A stretch of 64,000 nucleotides of DNA, taken from assembly GCF_040712315.1 (NCBI RefSeq), contig NC_134013.1:91084001-91148000 (forward strand). Direction: 5' to 3'. The notes under the pieces were generated by a model. The model searched no databases. It worked only from the letters and a program-made list of their open reading frames with translations, and had not been told where the DNA came from. Positions 10,630 to 21,951 of this stretch are shown piece by piece. Position 1 is the stretch's first letter. Every line of letters begins with the position of its first letter. The stretch is from Castanea sativa (taxonomy: Eukaryota; Streptophyta; Magnoliopsida; Fagales; Fagaceae). The position numbers were made by a program, and so were the translations under genes.

Positions 10630-11500
10630 TATACTTAACCAAAACTTATTATCTATAATAATATATACAAAACTGTTATTTTGAATAGGAGTAGTGTGAT
10701 TATTTTGATATGGATGAAACTGTTATTTTCTGAAAATAAAAGAATTAAAATATAGCATTGCATAGACATTATCTTTTTTGGCTTACATCAAGTGAGTGAT
10801 GAAATTAATAAGAGAGATTTGGACTCAAGTTCTCCTTATCAATAGACCTTCAAAATGTTAGTGATGCTCAAGATTCTTGGCTATGAAATGTTATCACAAC
10901 TTAATTAATTTGAACTCTAACAAAAACTGGCGAAGCACATATTAAATCATTACTGATAATAGAGAATGGAATAACCCTTCCGACAGAGAGAGAGTGTAGT
11001 ACCTTCTAAAACAATATAACTTTGTTATGCCACTGAAAATGAAAGGAAGGCACCAAACACCTTTAATTTGCCCACTTTGGTAGAAGAAATCTAAATTTGA
11101 TGTGTCTTTAATCCAAACTATCCCATAAATGAATCATATATATGAGCAACAAATTTGCTCCTTTTTTTACATGTAGGTCCCATTCTATCTCTTTATCTCC
11201 CCTATTTCTAGCTTTTTCTTTTTCTTTTTCTTTTGTCTTCAAAGGATATTAGTATTTAATTCTTGCCTTTTTTCTTTTCTTTGTCTACAACGATTCTAGT
11301 CGTGAGTTTCAATGATCCTTGCAGACTCTAACACAAATACCCTACACAAATTAGCTAGATTGCCAACTCTTTGGGGATCTCCTTCATTTTTGCGTAGAAA
11401 TACACGTCTATAATAAGGGGATCAAATTGAATAAGTTCTTTTATATAGGTTTATACAAAATATGAAAGTTTGAGAGGCCAAATAGGATTCATCCAGATGC
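10630..11500. other. Non-genic right end of unit A
   Basis: AT-rich and pyrimidine-rich sequence with a close counterpart in unit B at about 26270-28110. No open frame or RNA gene is supported. The right limit is the duplication junction. Confidence 0.5.
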
Positions 11501-11705
11501 AACGTTTGAGTTTTGTTATTGGTTGGGTAATAGGATTGATTATTTTACCAGTCTAGAAAATATTAATACATATTTTAAAGAGTCCTTTAGGATTTTTTAC
11601 CATCTTCTCTATCAAATAAAAATTTACAAAAATATACTTAAATTTCCTACTTCATCATAAAAGATCAAATTACCCAAATAAAATAATTAAATTAAGTTTT
11701 AATAT

Positions 11706-12554
11706 TGTTAGGTTCTAAAAGTTTAGAACAATTGGCAAATCGTGAACACACAAGAACATACAAGCTGCAGAAAGAAGATTTCAAAATTTGCCTGGTTCGA
11801 CTGATCGAAGAACAGGCTCGACCGATCGAAAGTCGTATCTGCAAAATTTTAATTAAGCCCAAACACCAGTTTAAGCCCATTAAGGATTAGGGTTTCAGAT
11901 CTACTTCTCCCAGTATATAAAAGAAACCCTAAGCACGTTTTTTTTAGACTTTTGAGAGAGAGAAGAGTGTGCCTCTTTTGTATTTAGGGTTTTGTTCCTA
12001 AAAAGCTCTCTCATATCTTCTACCAGCGTTATTACTTGAAGAATCTCAAGATCCGATATTGTAGAAGTTGCTGCCTTCTCTATTCATCAAAGGTGCTAAT
12101 GATCTAAACCTTCAAGGGTGATCTTGGAGTCACAAACAGGAGAGTTTGTGTTGCTAAACCTTTGAGTGGGATCTCACGTGGGTGTTTGTGTTTTACAAAG
12201 GCCAAGGAAAGAAGTAGTCCGTGGACTCGGAGCTGTCACGTGATTGTGGTAGTAAGTTTTCTACTCGAGGTAGCAATAGGATGTTAGTGGTCTAAGTCGC
12301 TATTGTACAAACTTCAATTCTTTCATAGTGGATTTGCTGTTTTATCTTGAGGATAGCTATGTCAAATCCTCCCCAGGTTTTTTACCGATTTGGTTTTCCT
12401 AGATCATCATATCATTGTGTTATTTATATTTCCACTGCTTTACATGATATGATTGTTATTGTTTTAACCTAGATCTAAATAATAAACCTAAGTATTCACT
12501 TGGTTAATTAATTAGGTTAAACAATATAGTTTTACAGGGATCTAAAATTTAACA
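11706..12554 (+). repeat. 5' LTR of the Copia element
   Basis: 849 bp with TG...CA ends. TATATAAAAG at 11914-11923 is a likely TATA box, followed by an 'aaaccctaagcacg' leader typical of transcription start regions of such LTRs. Upstream of it is the palindromic motif cgaccgatcgaa (about 11820). Confidence 0.9.
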
Positions 12555-12556
12555 AG

Positions 12557-12568
12557 TGGTATCAGAGC
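12557..12568 (+). other. Primer-binding site (initiator Met-tRNA)
   Basis: TGGTATCAGAGC lies two bases after the 5' LTR. It is the sequence complementary to the 3' end of plant initiator methionine tRNA, the usual primer of Copia reverse transcription. Confidence 0.93.
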
Positions 12569-12739
12569 TGGTTAGCTCTAGTGTTTAGATCTTTTGATCT
12601 AAGAGTTGATCCTTGATCCCTATTATCATGGATAATTTTAAGTGTCTTACTGTTTTTTATTGTGATGGTTTGAATAAAAAAAGACACTATTATTTCCATT
12701 GATCTTTTTTATGCCTATGAAACTCTCCGTAAGGAATTA

Positions 12740-13483
12740 TTGAAATCTTTCAAAATTCCTAAGAAATTTAAAGAAGAGTTAAAATTGGCTAATCTTGAAA
12801 AAAAGGAATTGGTTGTTAGATTAGATGAATTTAATAAAAAGAATGAATTTTTGAGAAATCAAATTTCCTCTCAAGATGAGAAGATGAAAAGTTTGGAACA
12901 AGAGTTAGTTGCATCTAAGGCTAAAATTGAAAATTTGACTAGTACCAAACCTGCTGTTGATAACAAAAGTGTTTTTGTTTCTCTTAAGCCTAACACTGAG
13001 AAAGTTTATATCTCTCCTTTCAAGAGGAATAATAAAGAAAATGCTTATTTTGCTAGGTTAGACAAAGGTAAAAATTATGATGTAGACGCTGAAGTTTCTA
13101 AACCTATGTCTAAACATATGTCTAAACCTGCTATTAGAGAGCATAATAAATCTGTTTTTGTGCCTACCTGTCATCTTTGTGGTGTTGTTGGTCATATTAG
13201 ACCAAATTGTTCTTTGTTGAGGAGAAAACCAAAATCTGAGACTAGATTTGCTGTTAGGAATACTGATGTTCCTAAATTTATTCCTGTTTGTCACTTTTGT
13301 GGTGTCTCCGGTCACATTCGTCCTAATTGTCATAAATTGAAATTTAAACATTTTATATTTCAATCTAGGATATGTGATGATATTTCTCCTGCCATAAGTC
13401 CAAATAAATTGTTTCATATGCTTTTGAAAAATTTAAGCTTGTTGGCTTGTGAAAGGAAATTGCAGGATTTTAGTCTTTCTTAG
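12740..13483 (+). CDS. Partial gag protein with two CCHC zinc knuckles
   Basis: A 247-residue frame inside the Copia element. Residues about 10-66 are charged and heptad-like, consistent with a coiled coil. Residues 144-157 (CHLCGVVGHIRPNC) and 184-197 (CHFCGVSGHIRPNC) each fit C-x2-C-x4-H-x4-C, the nucleocapsid zinc knuckle that binds RNA. The usual N-terminal capsid part is missing: the frame opens about 170 bp after the primer-binding site, and a start-like ATG at 12629 is out of continuous frame. No pol frame follows the stop. Two knuckles rather than one is a feature of some plant Copia lineages. The protein may be only a remnant, or it may still package the element RNA. Confidence 0.8.
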   Translation: MKSFKIPKKFKEELKLANLEKKELVVRLDEFNKKNEFLRNQISSQDEKMKSLEQELVASKAKIENLTSTKPAVDNKSVFVSLKPNTEKVYISPFKRNNKENAYFARLDKGKNYDVDAEVSKPMSKHMSKPAIREHNKSVFVPTCHLCGVVGHIRPNCSLLRRKPKSETRFAVRNTDVPKFIPVCHFCGVSGHIRPNCHKLKFKHFIFQSRICDDISPAISPNKLFHMLLKNLSLLACERKLQDFSLS

Positions 13484-16050
13484 AAGATTGGTGTAATCTC
13501 TCAAATACACTCTGCTTCTCATGGATTTTCACCTACAAAGGCAAAGACTCGTGCTATATGGGTGGGAAAAGATTCTCTAAGGTGAGTGTTGTTTACTTGT
13601 CCTTGATTTAATTCTTTCAATTGTTTGTAGACATGTTTAGTTTCTGTTTTTGGTTGTTTTGTTTTTAAGGTTGTTTTTAAAAAACAAAAATCCAAAAACA
13701 TTGAAAATTTTCAAAAAGACAAATATTTTATTTCGGGCCTAGTTTTATTTTTCTTAAGGATTACATGAATTATGATATCTGTCTCTTGATTTAGAACATA
13801 CTTGACATTGTGGAGAAACTTGAATAGTATGTGTTGCATATGTGCTAAGCTATTTCTGATTTTGTGTGAGTATATACTAGTTTGTACATGTACTCATGGG
13901 TTAATTAAGAAATTAATATTTCTTATTTGTGTACCCTCTATAGCTTAGTTAGCACTATCATGCATAGCTTTGCATTGTTCATTTAGCATAATGTGTGCTT
14001 TTAGTTTTGGTCAAAAAAAATTTTTAAACCAAAAATGATTTTTATTTCTTTTGTATTACATGTCATGGATATGTAATTGAGGTTGGTCATAGTATTTTTA
14101 CATAACATGCTTGTGTACCTTGTTTAGCTTGGATGGGCTTATTTTATTGCACTTTACTAGTTTGAGTTTTGTAGTGCATGTTGTGTGGGAGATGTTTATA
14201 GTTTTTGATAATTTGATCTTGATCTTGAAGTCACATGTCTTTGATTATCGGACTTGATCTTAATGAGAAAGGCATAAATAACTATCTCACCACTATTTAT
14301 TAGCCAATCATGAACACCTTAGTGCATATCGTAAGATTTTGTGCTCAAAAAAGTGTAGCACATGCACAAAAAGAACATAAGATGTAGCCTCGGTTTAAAT
14401 GCTAAAATTGGTGTGTACATTATTGGGTTATAATAACTTCTTAATCAAATAAAATTGGTGTGTACGTTATCTCGGCTATTTTAATAACTTTCGAATCAAA
14501 TAAATTTGGTGTGTACATTATGAGGCAATTTCAAGAAACTTACATGATTGCAAGCTTGTTTTCTAGGAGATGTGGGAGTTATATGATATAACTCTTTAAG
14601 GGATAGTCTCTTTTAAATTTATGTGATGGATTTTGTAGAAATTGTGATTGATTACTATCTACTTATCACCTCACATGTATCTCAAGTTCTTACTAGTTGC
14701 ACACACTTTACAAGTTATTCTTTGCTAAGCTTTGTACATGGAATTGTGTGTGAATTTGTTTTGGTCATCCAAAATTATGTTTTCTATGGTGTTTGATGCA
14801 AAATATGGTTAAGAGTTTGAAAATCTTTGTTTTAAAGACCTGGGTTGAATTTATGTGTTTTTAAAAAACTTTTAATCTCATACTCATGCATTTCATTCAT
14901 GAAATATTGTGCTTTGAGGAGTTCCTGCATAAAATTGCTCTGTTTTTCAAAAATTTAAGTTTTCCAGATTTTCAATCGATCGAAGCTGTTTCTCGACCGA
15001 TCGAAAATGCGTTAAAATTTTTGGTTAGCTTCTGACTCGATTGGTATTCGATTGATGCTCGATCGATCAAAACTGAAAAATTTTCAGTTTTTAAGTATTT
15101 GACCAATCTATTTTTACATGCATCATTTGTGTTTAGGATTCACATGCATTGCATTTTTTTTTTTTTTTGTATCCATCTTGCAGTTTTGCAGTCATATTTC
15201 TCATTGTTTTCACACATAACATGCATACACTTTGCTAAATTGGGTACTCAACTTGATTTAAAAATTGATTGATTAATTTTTGAGTTCTTTATACATTTTA
15301 GTATATGCTATTTTTTATGTGTGAACTGCAAAAAATATTTTTCTTAAGAGCTATGATGGATAATCAATGTGCAAATATTTTCTCTACTCATGCAACTATT
15401 TATGGGTCACATAGTGTTAAGTTTACATATATTAAAAGAGAGAATATTTTTTTTCAAGTGAATCCTCAAATTTTTTTTGAGTTTGGTTTGTGTCTTTTAT
15501 TTTTCCCCACCTCCTATATTTTTCCCAAAACTGTTTTTCCCAAAACTTGTTTTGTTTTTTCCTATTTTTATAGGGGGAGAAAAGTTTTTTTAACCTTTGT
15601 TGCTCTTTATAGGGGGAGTTGCCTCTATTTTCTATAGAGCTTGAATTTTGTGGTTCTTTTTTTCTCTCATGTTTACTATCAATCTACTCTCTAGTTGAGT
15701 TGTCTTTGTCAATACATGACAAAAGGGGGAGAAATATATGAAATGTGGGAATCCTGTTTGTTTTGTTTAGGGGGAGTTGAAATTGTTTTTGAATGGGGGA
15801 GAATATAAAAACTTTTTGATGTATCTAACTTAGGAGGAGAGTTAGAGTTTACTTTTGTTTTTATATTCTGCTTCATATTATTGTTTATATGTCTTTCTTT
15901 CCACATATGCGTTTATGTGTTTGTTGAGTGTTTTCAGGAAAGACAGGTACATTCTGATCAAGACATTCTACCTCTTCTTACAACTTCTAGGTTAGGAGTC
16001 TTGTATTTGAGCATTTCATATTGTATGTAAGTTTTGTCACGAATTACCAA
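13484..16050. other. Noncoding interior of the Copia element
   Basis: About 2.5 kb between gag and the purine tract with no pol motifs. From about 14404 to 14530 a unit of about 50 bp with the core 'ttggtgtgtac' repeats nearly three times. Around 14970-15070 there is a cluster of palindromic cgatcga motifs like those in the LTR. From about 15570 to 15840 several 'gggggag' purine tracts occur. A 110-codon frame at 15305-15637 is not recognised. Confidence 0.7.
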
Positions 16051-16060
16051 ATGGGGAGAT
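16051..16060 (+). other. Polypurine tract
   Basis: ATGGGGAGAT lies directly before the 3' LTR at 16061, the expected plus-strand priming site of an LTR retrotransposon. Confidence 0.85.
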
Positions 16061-16918
16061 TGTTAGGCTCTAAAAGTTTAGAACAATTGGCAAATCGTGA
16101 ACATACAAGAACATACAAGCTGTAGAAAGAAGATTTCAGAATTTGCCTGGTTCGACCAATCGAAGAACAGGCTCGACCGATCGAAAGTCGTATCTGCAGA
16201 ATTTTAATTAAGCTCAAACAGCAGTTCAAGCCCATTAAGGATTAGGGTTTCAGATCTACTTCTCCCAGTATATAAAGGAAACCCTAAGCACGTTTTTTTA
16301 GGCTTTGAAGAGAGAGAAGAGTGTGCCTTTTTTGTATTTAGGGTTTTGTTCCTAAAAATCTCTCTCATATCTTCTACCAGCGTTATTACTTGAAGAATCT
16401 CAAAATCCGGTATTGTAGAAATTGCTGCCTTCTCTAGTCATCAAAGGTGCTAATAATCTAAACCTTCAAGGGTGGTCTTGGAGTCACAAATAAGAGAGTT
16501 TGTGTTGCTAAACCTTTGAGTGGGATTTCAAAGTCACAAACGTGGGTGTTTGTGTTTTGCAAAGGCCAAGGAAAGAAGTAGTCCGTGGACTCGGAACTGT
16601 TACGTGGTCGTGGTAGTAAGTTTTCTACTCGAGGTAGCAATAAGATGTTAGTGGTCTAAGTCGCTATTGTACAAACTTCAATTCTTTCATAGTGGATTTG
16701 CTGTTTTACCTTGAGGATAACTAGGTCAAATCCTCCCCAGGTTTTTTACCAGTTTGGTTTTCTTGGGTCATCATATCATTGTGTTATTTATATTTCCGCT
16801 GTTTTACATGATATGATTGTTATTGTTTCAACCTAGATCTGAATAATAAACCTAAGTATTCACTTTATTAATTAATTAGGTTAAACAATATAGTTTTACA
16901 GGGATCTAAAATTTAACA
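16061..16918 (+). repeat. 3' LTR of the Copia element
   Basis: 858 bp, near-identical to the 5' LTR apart from scattered substitutions and a short insertion near 16530 ('aaagtcacaaacg'). Followed by the AATAT target duplication at 16919-16923. Confidence 0.9.
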
Positions 16919-17202
16919 AATATAATTGATGACAGACAAATTATTTAATTATGCACCCCTTCGTCTTGATATCTAAATATCTAAATATTCGTTTGAGAAC
17001 AACTTATCTAAATTTTTGCTCAAATTTTTTTATTGAAAATACTTTAGATAAATAATAAGAGTTAAATAAAATAAGTAGGTGACTCACATCACATGAGGCC
17101 CATAAATAGTAGAAAAAAAAAAAAAAAAAAAAAAAAAGAGCAATAAACTAGCTCATAAGTGCATCTCAAATGGACACTAAAGTGTAGTAGGCATTCTTTA
17201 AT

Positions 17203-17620
17203 GGATAATGTTTGGCTACAAACTTGGTTGTAGCTTATTGCTACAACTTAATTTTAAAAAATTACATTATTACATATTTTGAAAATTTGACCGTTAATCG
17301 TTGAATTGCATGTTTTTTACACTTTAAACACACATCAAATTTTGTGTCAATCATATGTCATTTACTCTATGAACCATAAGTTTATTTTTTAAACATAATT
17401 TTAGTCTTCAGAGTCTTAGACTGCAAAAACTTACAATCTAAACAATTAATTGATAGCATGACTATTGATCTTTGATCTTTTGAAAATTTTGAAAGGATGA
17501 AAGATATAAGAAAAAAAATGTAATCTAATGATAAATTTGTCAAAATTCACATCCAATAAAAAATTATTAAGTAAAATTATGGTCTTAAACTATAACAAAA
17601 TTTGTAGCCAAACTTTGCCC
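17203..17620. mobile_element. Mutator-type MITE, family 2 copy in unit B
   Basis: Begins 'ggataatgtttggctacaaa' and ends 'tttgtagccaaactttgcc', inverted relatives. It is the paralogue of the unit-A copy at 3312-3731, so the insertion predates the duplication. Confidence 0.65.
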
Positions 17621-18016
17621 TTTTTTTAATTTGTGTTTCCTTCTACACTATTCTACATCAAAGACTTATCCATAAACACCAATATGATCTCCTTCAAATA
17701 TTCTAATTCCTTATGAATTTAATTAAGGAGCCTCCATCTAACTAGAACAAGATTTAGCCTTACTATGTTAGATGTCTTACGTAAAAAGAGAAATTGGATT
17801 GACATCATAGTATCAAAAAAAAAAAAATTATTGACTACAACAATTAGTATCAAAAACATTTACAATTATAATGCATTGATCTGGCTTTTTCTTTTTTTTC
17901 TTTTTTTGAGAAACAGGATAAATTTATTAAACAAATATTTTAGCTTTTTATTAAATTTTCATTTTGATCCTTAAATTTTCATTGTGATATTTTTAAGTGA
18001 ATTATTGGGCTTAAAT

Positions 18017-18662
18017 CAGGGACGGACCCACTAAGGGGAGGGGGGCATTTTTTTGAAAAATTTAAATAGTATAAAGGATGAAAAAAAAAATCTCCAATTC
18101 ACCAATATCATAATTCAATAATTCATAACCAAAAAAATCTCTTACGGGGGGTTACAACAATTTATATGACTTTTTAATTAATTGATAAACTATGGAAAAG
18201 TGAATTACAATATTTATATTTTTTTCAAAAGATAAAATGCCAAAATTCTTTTAGAAACCAATATTAATGACGTAGCATTGTCAACTCTTAATATTGATAT
18301 CCCAATTTTTTAAAATCCTCAAACAAAGTTTTGAAAAACTTCATTAGTGTGATTTTCAGTTGCATCCAAAAGCATGGAATCATCATATTGGTGAGTTGGT
18401 CAACATGATAAAATCAACATATTAATTCCAATTACCCAAAATCTTGAGATTTGAAGTCCTCCTCTTCTTCGAAAAAGGTTAGAATATCATGTTATAATTT
18501 TCAACTTTTTTTGGCTCATATTATATCCTTCTTGACTTAAATATTTAGGTAATGAAGTGCAATTTTTTTTCTACCATGATTTTTTTTTTTATACCATGTC
18601 ACATGAAATTTTTTTGGTTTATGCTTTGGCCCCCCGAGGTTCAAATCCTAGTTCCGTCCTTG
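18017..18662. mobile_element. hAT-type non-autonomous element
   Basis: 646 bp flanked by a perfect 8-bp duplication GCTTAAAT (18009-18016 and 18663-18670). Ends are CAGGGACGGACCC on the left and CAAGGACGGAACT (reverse complement) on the right. Eight-base duplications and CA-G-G termini fit hAT. No transposase frame is visible, so it depends on enzymes supplied elsewhere. Confidence 0.85.
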
Positions 18663-18689
18663 GCTTAAATAGTATGTTTTAAGTGTTTA

Positions 18690-19330
18690 ACATCCTACTT
18701 AAGAAACTTTAATAAAAGGAATTTATTGATGACTTTTTTTGACAAAATATGGGACTAAAATGTCTAAAGTGAAAACTTGATTGGAATCTTTTTTTTTTTT
18801 TTTTTTTGGATGAACTGTTAGGAATTAATTTAGCAACCGAAGTAAAAATGAATGCAATAAATTGCCACGTACACAGAGCATTGAGCACTTTTAGTAAATG
18901 AAATGAAACTTGAGCTGCTGTACGATTCGGCCCCAAACAAATTAATAGATGGATTGTTTATAAAGAAAAGAACCTGTTTCTTTATCTGATCTTCAAAGTT
19001 GAAAGACTTGTCGAGAGGTTGGAGATCATAGCATCCACTGTAAGCCCCCCCAGATTTCCTTGTTCATATCATTCCAAACAAACTTTATTATATATATATA
19101 TATAATAAAGTAAAATAAAACAGCAATATATATATAACAACGTAAAGTGTAAAAAGGTTTGGAGTGCTGCTTCTACACTCATCCTAAAAAGGTCTTCCTC
19201 TCATCTGGAAAACAAATAAAGAATGCCTATCTTTCAGGATAAAGCTAAAGAGTTTCAAGCAGAACGAAATGCGATAAGCTAAATATAGTTCTAAGTTCTA
19301 ACTTAACGAAGTCTAAGACAAATCAAGGAA
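18690..19330 (-). pseudogene. Unidentified gene 3'-end fragment
   Basis: Read on the minus strand, an acceptor-like 'ggcttacag' near 19047 is followed by a short open stretch. Diverged relatives occur in the 29.3-46 kb array (about 30002-30250 and 34905-35159). The upstream part also matches ('ggagtgct', 'cactcatcctaaaaaggtcttc'). It is likely the decayed last exon of one gene family; I do not recognise the product. Confidence 0.35.
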
Positions 19331-19429
19331 AGATAAATATTTATCTTTCCTTGATTCGTCTAAGGAATTTGAGACATTCTTAGGAGAGAAAAAAAAAATT
19401 ATTTCAATCTACTGAAAACGAGTCTAAAA

Positions 19430-20680
19430 AAATACATATTTTTAATTTCTAAAAATAAAAAATTACAAAAATATACTTAAATTTCCTACAACATCATAAA
19501 AGACCAAGTTACCCAAATAAAATAACTAAATTTTAAGTCTGAAAATAATCAGTAAAGGACAAAAAAAAACATTTAATTACGTGCCCCCCGTCTTGACATC
19601 TAAATATCCAGCTTCTCAAGATAATTATGCAAGATACTTACTACATCAGAGACTTATCCCTAAACACCGATATGATCTTCAGTCGGGGCAATCACAAGAA
19701 AAATGGAAATAATACAAGATAAATTGAATAATAAAAATTATGAATAATATTTATTTGGAAGAAATTGCACGACACTATTTAGACACCTTCTTCCTTCATT
19801 TTCTCCATGTGCACGTATCTAACTTAATATATCAACTCCAATACATTTCAGCCCATTATTCTATATGCTTAAAAATAATAAACTCTCTCTCCTTTTTCAA
19901 TATAGGATTACAGATTTATTTAACTTTTTATCTTTCATATTAATAACTCTCGCCTCCACATCTTTAAATTTAAGTTGTCAATTTTAGTCAATGGTCTTGT
20001 AACTGAACTAGCACTTCCTCATACACAAAGTACTTAGGAGTCTAGGTAGGAGATGGTTTGAATTATGAGATTAGCAGCATATTTTAATTATCTCTCAAAA
20101 AAATTGTCAATTTTATACATTTTAATTATTTAATATTAAAATGCTACAACATCTCCTTTAAATATTCTAATTCCTTAAGAATTTAAGTAACCCCATCTAA
20201 CTAGAACAAGAGTTAGCTTTACTATGTTTATGTCTTACGTAAAAAGAGAAATTCGATTTACATCATATAATTAGTGTTCATATTTCATATTTGGATGGTT
20301 CCACTGACATCACAATAAAGCTTTTGAGGGGTTGGAGAATATGGTTCTGTCATTCCAATACTCATCTTTTTTAGAGGTCTTTGGATTAATTGTGTGTTTT
20401 TCATAGTGATTGTCCCATTTTTTTAGAAATAAAAAAATAGTGTACATGTACAACAAGAGCTTAACAAATTGAGAGACAAAAAGAGAGCATTAGTTGACTT
20501 TGTCACATAGATTCAGTAAAGCAGCAAAACAAACAATGATCTGGAAAAAACATACTACCAAAAAAAATATCAAAAACATTTACAATTATAATACAATGAT
20601 CTGGCTAATTAAATAGGATAAATTCATTGAAAAATTTATTTTAGCATTTTTTATTAAATTTTCATTTTGATCCTTAGAAA
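19430..20680. repeat. Second partial copy of the left module of unit B
   Basis: The segments 'aaaatatacttaaatttcct', 'taaacaccgatatgatctt' and 'gtcttacgtaaaaagagaaatt' repeat in the same order as at 11620-17800 and at 2980-3930 in unit A. This is a further diverged copy of the module, without any gene. Confidence 0.6.
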
Positions 20681-21449
20681 TTAAATTAATCTTTTGATTT
20701 TTTTAATTTTTGATTTTTTTTCTTTAATGTCCTTTTGAAATCGGTGTGATATACATGATACAACCTCTGTTAAAACTTAAAAGCCATTGTGTATCAATTA
20801 ATTGTACTAAATAATTAATTTACATGACATAAATTGCAATGTCAATAGCAAGAGATAAGATCACATCACACCCTTAGTGTGATAGCCACTCTACAAGTAT
20901 AAGTGTCTGTAAGGTTATTGATAATTTGTTGAGACTGAAGCATATTTTTTTGTTGGTTTTTAGCTATATTTTTAACTTATGGCTAGTTTATTGAGATTGG
21001 TGTGAATGCTCTAAGAGTATTAATTAGGCCCCAAATGTTAGCCAATAGATAATAAAAAAAATAGTAATGCAATGGACACAACAAAAGGTTACAATAATTT
21101 TACAACATTCCTAAACTAACATGCCAACTCACATATAGGCTCACCATAATCTCAAATTTTAAATTTTTTTCTATGCTAATTTATTTAGGAATGTTGTTTC
21201 CTTAGTATTGAAAAGAAAATTATTTAGAATAATATTACGTCCACAATATTTTTACAACAAGTCCGGCAACAATCTGTTATAGATAAATTTATAAAAATAA
21301 ATAAATAAATAAATAAAATAATGCTAGAGATACAAACTTTTTACAAAAAAATTCAATAAAAAAATTTAAAAAAAAGTCTCAATTTAATTTAATTTTCATC
21401 TAAACAAATTAGAAGAATAAATTTTAAGTAAAAAAATAATTATTTAATT

Positions 21450-21454
<5 letters not shown>
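20681..21454. other. Non-genic spacer in unit B
   Basis: AT-rich sequence. 20700-20850 matches unit A at 5740-5880. The 20850-21450 stretch holds only low-complexity runs such as (aaat)n near 21300. Confidence 0.5.

Positions 21455-21494
<40 letters not shown>
21455..21494. repeat. (TA)n microsatellite
   Basis: About 40 bp of TA dinucleotides downstream of the DUF247 pseudogene. Unit A has no such run at the matching place. Confidence 0.9.
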
Positions 21495-21498
<4 letters not shown>

Positions 21499-21951
21499 TT
21501 CAATTTAAACATCTCCTTAGGCCCCAAAATCCCTTAGACCACCCCTGGAGAAAACTTACTAGGCGGTGGCATCAGCAATTTGGGTTGAGAGAGAGAGAGG
21601 CGGACTAATGATAACTAAAGGAATTTTCCACTTTTATTATAGCCCACTTGGATCAAACGTTTCAAAATAAAAAGTTCTATTGAGAAATTGAATCACAATG
21701 GCAGTCAAAAAGAAGTTCATGCAAGCTTATCTTGTAATATAATATGAATGACGTTAATTAAAAGTTACAGAAAAGAGAGAGTATAATAAAACAAGTATTT
21801 TATAATGGCAAGTTCAACTATTCATTAATCATAATAACAAATCAACAAGTAAACGGAAAAATTTCACCAAAAAACAAAAAATAAACAATACAATGAAACA
21901 ACGAGCAATCCAAATAATATTGTTGATACACGTAAGGTTTTAATTTTGAAC

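Larger units (their letters stand above)
2865..11500. repeat. Tandem segmental duplication, unit A
   Basis: Sequence starting near 2865 ('gagttttgttcttggttggg') recurs, slightly diverged, at about 11506. Sequence just left of 11500 ('ggattcatccagatgcaa') recurs near 28100, so the right end of unit A abuts the left end of unit B in direct orientation. Shared landmarks in order are the 'gcacccctt' segment (3090 and 16955), the DUF247 gene (6985 and 21952), the 'aacccaac'-rich TIR element (10091 and 25148) and the 'gcgaagcacatattaaatca' segment (10935 and 27550). Unit A is about 8.6 kb and carries the intact DUF247 gene. Confidence 0.85.
11706..16918 (+). mobile_element. Non-autonomous gag-only Copia LTR retrotransposon
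   Basis: A structurally complete 5.2-kb element: LTRs at 11706-12554 and 16061-16918, both starting TGTTAGG and ending TTTAACA; a 5-bp target duplication AATAT (11701-11705 and 16919-16923); primer-binding site TGGTATCAGAGC at 12557-12568; purine tract ATGGGGAGAT before the 3' LTR. The about 3.5-kb interior encodes a partial gag with two CCHC knuckles, but I find no protease, integrase, reverse transcriptase or RNase H. It must have moved using another element's enzymes. The unit-A counterpart of the site, near 3050, is empty. The LTRs are very similar, so insertion looks fairly recent. Confidence 0.93.

Noticed and set aside
13058..13417. 119-codon minus frame over gag
   Set aside because: Antisense shadow of the zinc-knuckle coding region.
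12740..13483. Cellular CCHC zinc-finger protein
   Set aside because: It lies between two LTRs with a primer-binding site and purine tract, so it is retroelement gag.
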